Assembly (NCBI GenBank): GCA_050516505.1
Contig: CP191518.1
Location: 3,410,001-3,474,000, forward strand
Direction of reading: 5' to 3'
Source: Scandinavium ludwigii_A
GTDB taxonomy: Bacteria; Pseudomonadota; Gammaproteobacteria; Enterobacterales; Enterobacteriaceae
DNA length: 64,000 nt
Position numbers and translations under genes: made by a program. The notes beneath the pieces are model-generated. The model saw only the letters and a program-made list of their open reading frames with translations, made no database searches and was not told where the DNA came from. Below are positions 63,025-64,000 of this stretch, piece by piece; the stretch's first letter is position 1; each line of letters begins with the position of its first letter.

Positions 63025-64000
63025 TTAACTGCGCCAGAAGGTTCTCGACAAGAGGATCAACACCGGATAAATCTCCAGACGGCCCAACAGCATCGCCCCG
63101 CACAACAGATATTTGGCGGTATCGTCGAGCGAGCCAAAGCCCGTTGCGGTCGCGCCAAATCCCAGGCCCATATTATTGATGCAGGCGGCAACGGAGGCAA
63201 ACGATGTGAGTAAATCGTAGCCCAACAAATTCAGCGCCCAAATGAATGAACAGGTGCAGAAGATGTACAGGAAGAAGAAACTCCAGACCGAGCGCATCAC
63301 CCTGTCGTTAATCACCGTATTGCCCACGCGCACGCTCATGATGGCGCGCGGATGTGCCAACTGGTGCACTTCGTGGCGGCTTTGGCGGAACAGGATCAGG
63401 AATCGCAGCGCCTTAATCCCGCCACAGGTTGACCCCACGCAGCCGCCGAAGAAGCTCGCCGACAACAGTAAAACCACCACGTGCGTGGGCCACGAAGCGT
63501 AATCCGCCGTCGCCAACCCGTTATCAGTAATCATTGAGCTGACGAGGAAGAAGGAGTGCACGAACGACGCAGGCAGCGCGTACATTCCTGCCCGCCAGAC
63601 TTCGAAGGTGATTATCGCGACCACCAACATCACCACGCAGAGGAAAAAGCGCAGCTCGCTGTTGCGGCGGAAAGGCTTAAGGCTGCGGCGAGAAAGTGCC
63701 ACGAAATAGAGGGTAAAGTTCACCGCCGACAGCAGGGAGAAACCGCCCGCCACCAACTCGATGGCGTAGCTGTTGTAGTAGCCAATACTCTCGCTTTGGG
63801 TGGAAAAACCGCCCAGCGAGACGGTCGACAGGCCATGACACAGCGCGTCGAAAAATGGCATTCCGGCGAGGTAAAAGGCCAGCGTACAGGTCATGCCCAG
63901 CAGCATGTAGGTGAACCACAGGCTTTTCGAGGTATCGGCCAGGCGCGGCGTCAGGCGTTCTTCTTTAAACGGGCCGGGCATTTCCGACTGATACAGCTTC
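63025..64000 (-). CDS. TrkH-family potassium transporter (5' end outside window)
   Basis: C-terminal part of a Trk/Ktr-type K+ channel-like protein. The frame is open to the window edge (KLYQSEMPGPFKEERLTPRL), so at least 325 residues are present and the N-terminal third is missing. Two filter-region loops are visible: STVSLGGFSTQ and GGCVGSTCGGIKALRF, plus ACINNMGLGFG. It resembles TrkH but lies next to cueR rather than fadB, so it may be a second Trk-type gene of the genome. Confidence 0.85.
   Translation of the reverse strand, partial: KLYQSEMPGPFKEERLTPRLADTSKSLWFTYMLLGMTCTLAFYLAGMPFFDALCHGLSTVSLGGFSTQSESIGYYNSYAIELVAGGFSLLSAVNFTLYFVALSRRSLKPFRRNSELRFFLCVVMLVVAIITFEVWRAGMYALPASFVHSFFLVSSMITDNGLATADYASWPTHVVVLLLSASFFGGCVGSTCGGIKALRFLILFRQSRHEVHQLAHPRAIMSVRVGNTVINDRVMRSVWSFFFLYIFCTCSFIWALNLLGYDLLTSFASVAACINNMGLGFGATATGFGSLDDTAKYLLCGAMLLGRLEIYPVLILLSRTFWRS

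Noticed and set aside
1..64000. CRISPR array, insertion sequence or rRNA
   Set aside because: No regularly spaced repeats, no transposase-like protein and no rRNA sequence seen.

Overview
The window is chromosomal DNA of an enterobacterium. A yafL homologue sits at the left edge, a Salmonella-type fim cluster lies beside tRNA-Arg(UCU), and the right third holds the enteric folD-ybcJ-cysS-ppiB-lpxH-purEK-selU-ybbP-ybbA-tesA-ybbO-cnoX-qmcA-ybbJ-cueR series. Sequence resemblance points to the Enterobacter/Lelliottia/Citrobacter neighbourhood; the genus cannot be fixed from this window.

Left half (about 0.5-32 kb): a lateral-type (Flag-2) flagellar locus. An export/switch operon (lfiM-N-P-Q-R, lfhB-A, plus a tail-anchored protein of unknown function) runs leftward. 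The sigma54 activator gene lafK and lfiE-F-G-H-I-J run rightward. The latter operon ends in a TagD-like glycerol-3-phosphate cytidylyltransferase. A membrane transcription regulator (LafZ-type) with a secreted partner follows. The rod-hook operon lfgB-C-D-E-F-G-H-I-J-K-L-lafW runs leftward from a sigma54 promoter, with lfgA-M-N divergent from it. A second sigma54 promoter precedes a FliB-like protein that lacks the cysteine cluster and an 849-residue enzyme with three parts: GT2, GT25 and a CDP-glycerol glycerophosphotransferase (TagB/TagF-like) domain. TagD-like and TagF-like functions in one flagellar locus suggest a teichoic-acid-like glycerophosphate/glycan modification of the lateral flagellum. 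This is the most interesting inference here and is untested. No flagellin, cap, FliK, FliS/FliT, sigma28 or motor genes are seen, although FlgM is present. The locus is therefore split or incomplete.

Middle (32-44 kb): a degenerate EAL-domain gene, an AI-2E-family permease, a 72-residue secreted repeat protein, tRNA-Arg(UCU), the fimbrial regulators fimY and fimZ, and the convergent operon fimA-I-C-D-H-F. fimY has AGG codons at positions 7 and 9, which the adjacent tRNA would read.

Right (44-64 kb): housekeeping genes, interrupted by a PTS EIICB gene with a LacI-family regulator and tandem operators, and by a decayed lipoprotein/coiled-coil gene pair next to cysS. The window ends inside a TrkH-family potassium transporter gene.

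The juxtaposition of yafL plus half a Flag-2 locus with the argU-fim-folD segment, read in decreasing E. coli K-12 map order, fits a chromosomal inversion with a breakpoint inside the Flag-2 locus.
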